Source of the DNA: Polaromonas sp. JS666
GTDB taxonomy: Bacteria > Pseudomonadota > Gammaproteobacteria > Burkholderiales > Burkholderiaceae_C
Length of the DNA stretch: 64,000 nucleotides
NCBI RefSeq assembly: GCF_900103405.1
Contig: NZ_FNHX01000002.1
Location: 252,496 to 316,495, forward strand
Reading direction: 5' to 3'
In this document: one piece after another, positions 63,108-64,000 of the stretch
Layout of the letters: each line of letters starts with the position of its first letter
Numbering within the stretch: position 1 is the first letter of the stretch
Position numbers and translations under genes: made by a program
The notes under the pieces: model-generated
Database searches by the model: none
Told to the model about the DNA's origin: nothing
Seen by the model: the letters and a program-made list of their open reading frames with translations, nothing else

Positions 63108-63662
63108 TCAGGCGGTGAATTTCGCGGCGACGGCAGCGACGCGCGCGCCGAAGCTGCGGGCGGTTTCCAGGTCACCGGCCGACATCTCGCCGGCGCCGGC
63201 ATCGGAGGGCGACTGCGCGATGGCGCCGCTGTAGGAACCCAGGTAGTTGGCATCGTTGCGCAACGCGGCCTTGCTGTTGCTGGGCAGCATGCCCTGGCTG
63301 ACCCAGATGCCGCCGTGCTGCATGGCCAGGGTGAACAGGTAGTTCAGCGTGGACAGCTTGTCGCCGTTCATCGCGGCGCTGTTGGTGAAGCCGGCGAAGA
63401 GCTTGTCTTTCCAGGCCTGGCTGTACCAGGGTTTGGAGGAGGCGTCGGCGAACTTCTTGAACTGCCAGCTCACATTGCCCATGTAGGTGGGCGATCCCAT
63501 GATGATGGCGTCGGCGGCATTGAGCGTTTCCCAGCCGCCTTCGGGCAGGTTGCCGTCGGCATCTATGGCCAGCAGCTCGGCGCCGGCGCCTTCGGCCACC
63601 GACTGCGCCATGCGCTGGGTATGGCCATAGCCGGAGTGGTAAATCACGACAACTTTGGGCAT
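63108..63662 (-). CDS. Flavodoxin-fold NAD(P)H quinone oxidoreductase-like protein
   Basis: This is a flavodoxin-like FMN protein of 184 aa. The FMN phosphate loop SGYGHTQRMA is at 10-19, and GSPTYMGNVSWQFKKF near 56-71 matches the WrbA/flavodoxin family. Such enzymes do two-electron reduction of quinones, sparing radicals. It lies 25 bp upstream of the OsmC gene, in the redox run. Confidence 0.9.
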   Translation of the reverse strand: MPKVVVIYHSGYGHTQRMAQSVAEGAGAELLAIDADGNLPEGGWETLNAADAIIMGSPTYMGNVSWQFKKFADASSKPWYSQAWKDKLFAGFTNSAAMNGDKLSTLNYLFTLAMQHGGIWVSQGMLPSNSKAALRNDANYLGSYSGAIAQSPSDAGAGEMSAGDLETARSFGARVAAVAAKFTA

Positions 63663-63765
63663 TCAATATCTTTCGCGGGAGAAGAATGAAATTTGGAACC
63701 AGGCCAGATAAAAGGGCTGCAGCCCAGGCATGAAAGCCCCCGCTGCAGCCCTGCTTTTTCGCGGA

Positions 63766-64000
63766 TCAGCCCTTGATCTTGGCGTCCACGCTCCAGGCGC
63801 CGCCACCCCAAGCCGCCACGGTGAGCAGGCCGCCGATCACGGCGATGTTCTTGAAAAACATCAGTTGCTGCATCATGGCCTGTTCGGCGGGCACACCCCA
63901 GTAGTTGTGGAAGATGAAGGTGATCACCACGGTGAAAAAGGCGATGCCGAGCGCGGCCCAGCGCGTCATGAAGCCGACCAGCAGCAGAAGGCCCAGCCCC
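63766..64000 (-). CDS. DoxX-family membrane protein, truncated by the window edge
   Basis: This is the C-terminal part of a DoxX-like membrane protein; only about 78 codons are present and the start lies beyond position 64000. The visible end has GLGLLLLVGFMTRWAALG and two helices, matching DoxX. It would be co-directional with the flavodoxin gene 103 bp away. DoxX proteins support membrane redox functions. Confidence 0.85.
   Translation of the reverse strand, partial: GLGLLLLVGFMTRWAALGIAFFTVVITFIFHNYWGVPAEQAMMQQLMFFKNIAVIGGLLTVAAWGGGAWSVDAKIKG

Noticed and set aside
1..64000. CRISPR arrays, insertion sequences, prophage genes
   Set aside because: No spaced direct repeats, transposase or phage structural genes were seen on either strand.

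Overview
The window is 64 kb of dense, GC-rich bacterial chromosome. Gene content and protein style point to a betaproteobacterium of the order Burkholderiales, most likely family Comamonadaceae (Polaromonas/Rhodoferax/Variovorax-like). The main clues are a TctABC transporter with Bug-type receptors, an ampR/class A beta-lactamase pair, the accA-tilS-lysC-tRNA-Ser order, the fimT-pilVWX-pilY1-pilE operon and the ribD-ribE-ribBA-ribH-nusB string. The genus cannot be fixed from this sequence alone. No complete insertion sequence, prophage, CRISPR array or rRNA operon is visible.

Layout. 0.1-6.6 kb: a tripartite tricarboxylate transporter operon with two periplasmic receptors (tctC-tctB-tctA-tctC2, minus strand), divergent from its two-component regulator tctDE. 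6.6-11.9 kb: hslR, then a probable D-amino-acid/aspartate-glutamate module (racemase, solute-binding protein, dadA, LysR regulator) and a stand-alone receiver protein. 12.0-13.9 kb: ampR divergent from a class A beta-lactamase. 13.9-15.1 kb: a 1.1 kb insert bounded by 32-bp direct repeats of a tRNA-Ser(GCU) 3' end, carrying two unknown genes and no integrase. 15.0-20.7 kb (minus): cysS, a DNA glycosylase, accA, tilS, lysC, tRNA-Ser. 21.0-26.3 kb (plus): a TPR lipoprotein-like or periplasmic protein, an L,D-transpeptidase, two cyclophilins, lpxH and mtfA, that is, envelope functions. 26.5-29.1 kb: a secreted protein of unknown function, an ECF sigma factor and a membrane protein that looks like an anti-sigma factor carrying periplasmic ankyrin repeats. 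29.2-36.7 kb (minus): hemolysin-III-like, DUF349 and DUF748/AsmA-like proteins. 36.7-37.4 kb: a 745-bp gene-free stretch with strong terminators facing both ways. 37.4-40.4 kb: a lytic transglycosylase, a ZTP (pfl) riboswitch controlling glyA, and nrdR. 40.6-47.5 kb: the minor pilin/PilY1/PilE operon. 47.5-52.7 kb: riboflavin synthesis genes, nusB and an aminotransferase. 52.7-55.2 kb: ybgC-tolQRA without tolB-pal. 55.3-58.8 kb: dnaE (minus). 58.9-64.0 kb: trhO, an egtB-like gene, and on the minus strand DUF599, pirin, OsmC, flavodoxin-like and a truncated DoxX gene.

Most of the window is core chromosome. The parts least explained by known systems are the tRNA-Ser-bounded insert, the secreted protein/ECF sigma/ankyrin anti-sigma cassette, the gene-free region at 36.7-37.2 kb and the cysteine-repeat tail of PilY1. 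All functional assignments come from reading protein sequences and motifs by eye; no database search was run.
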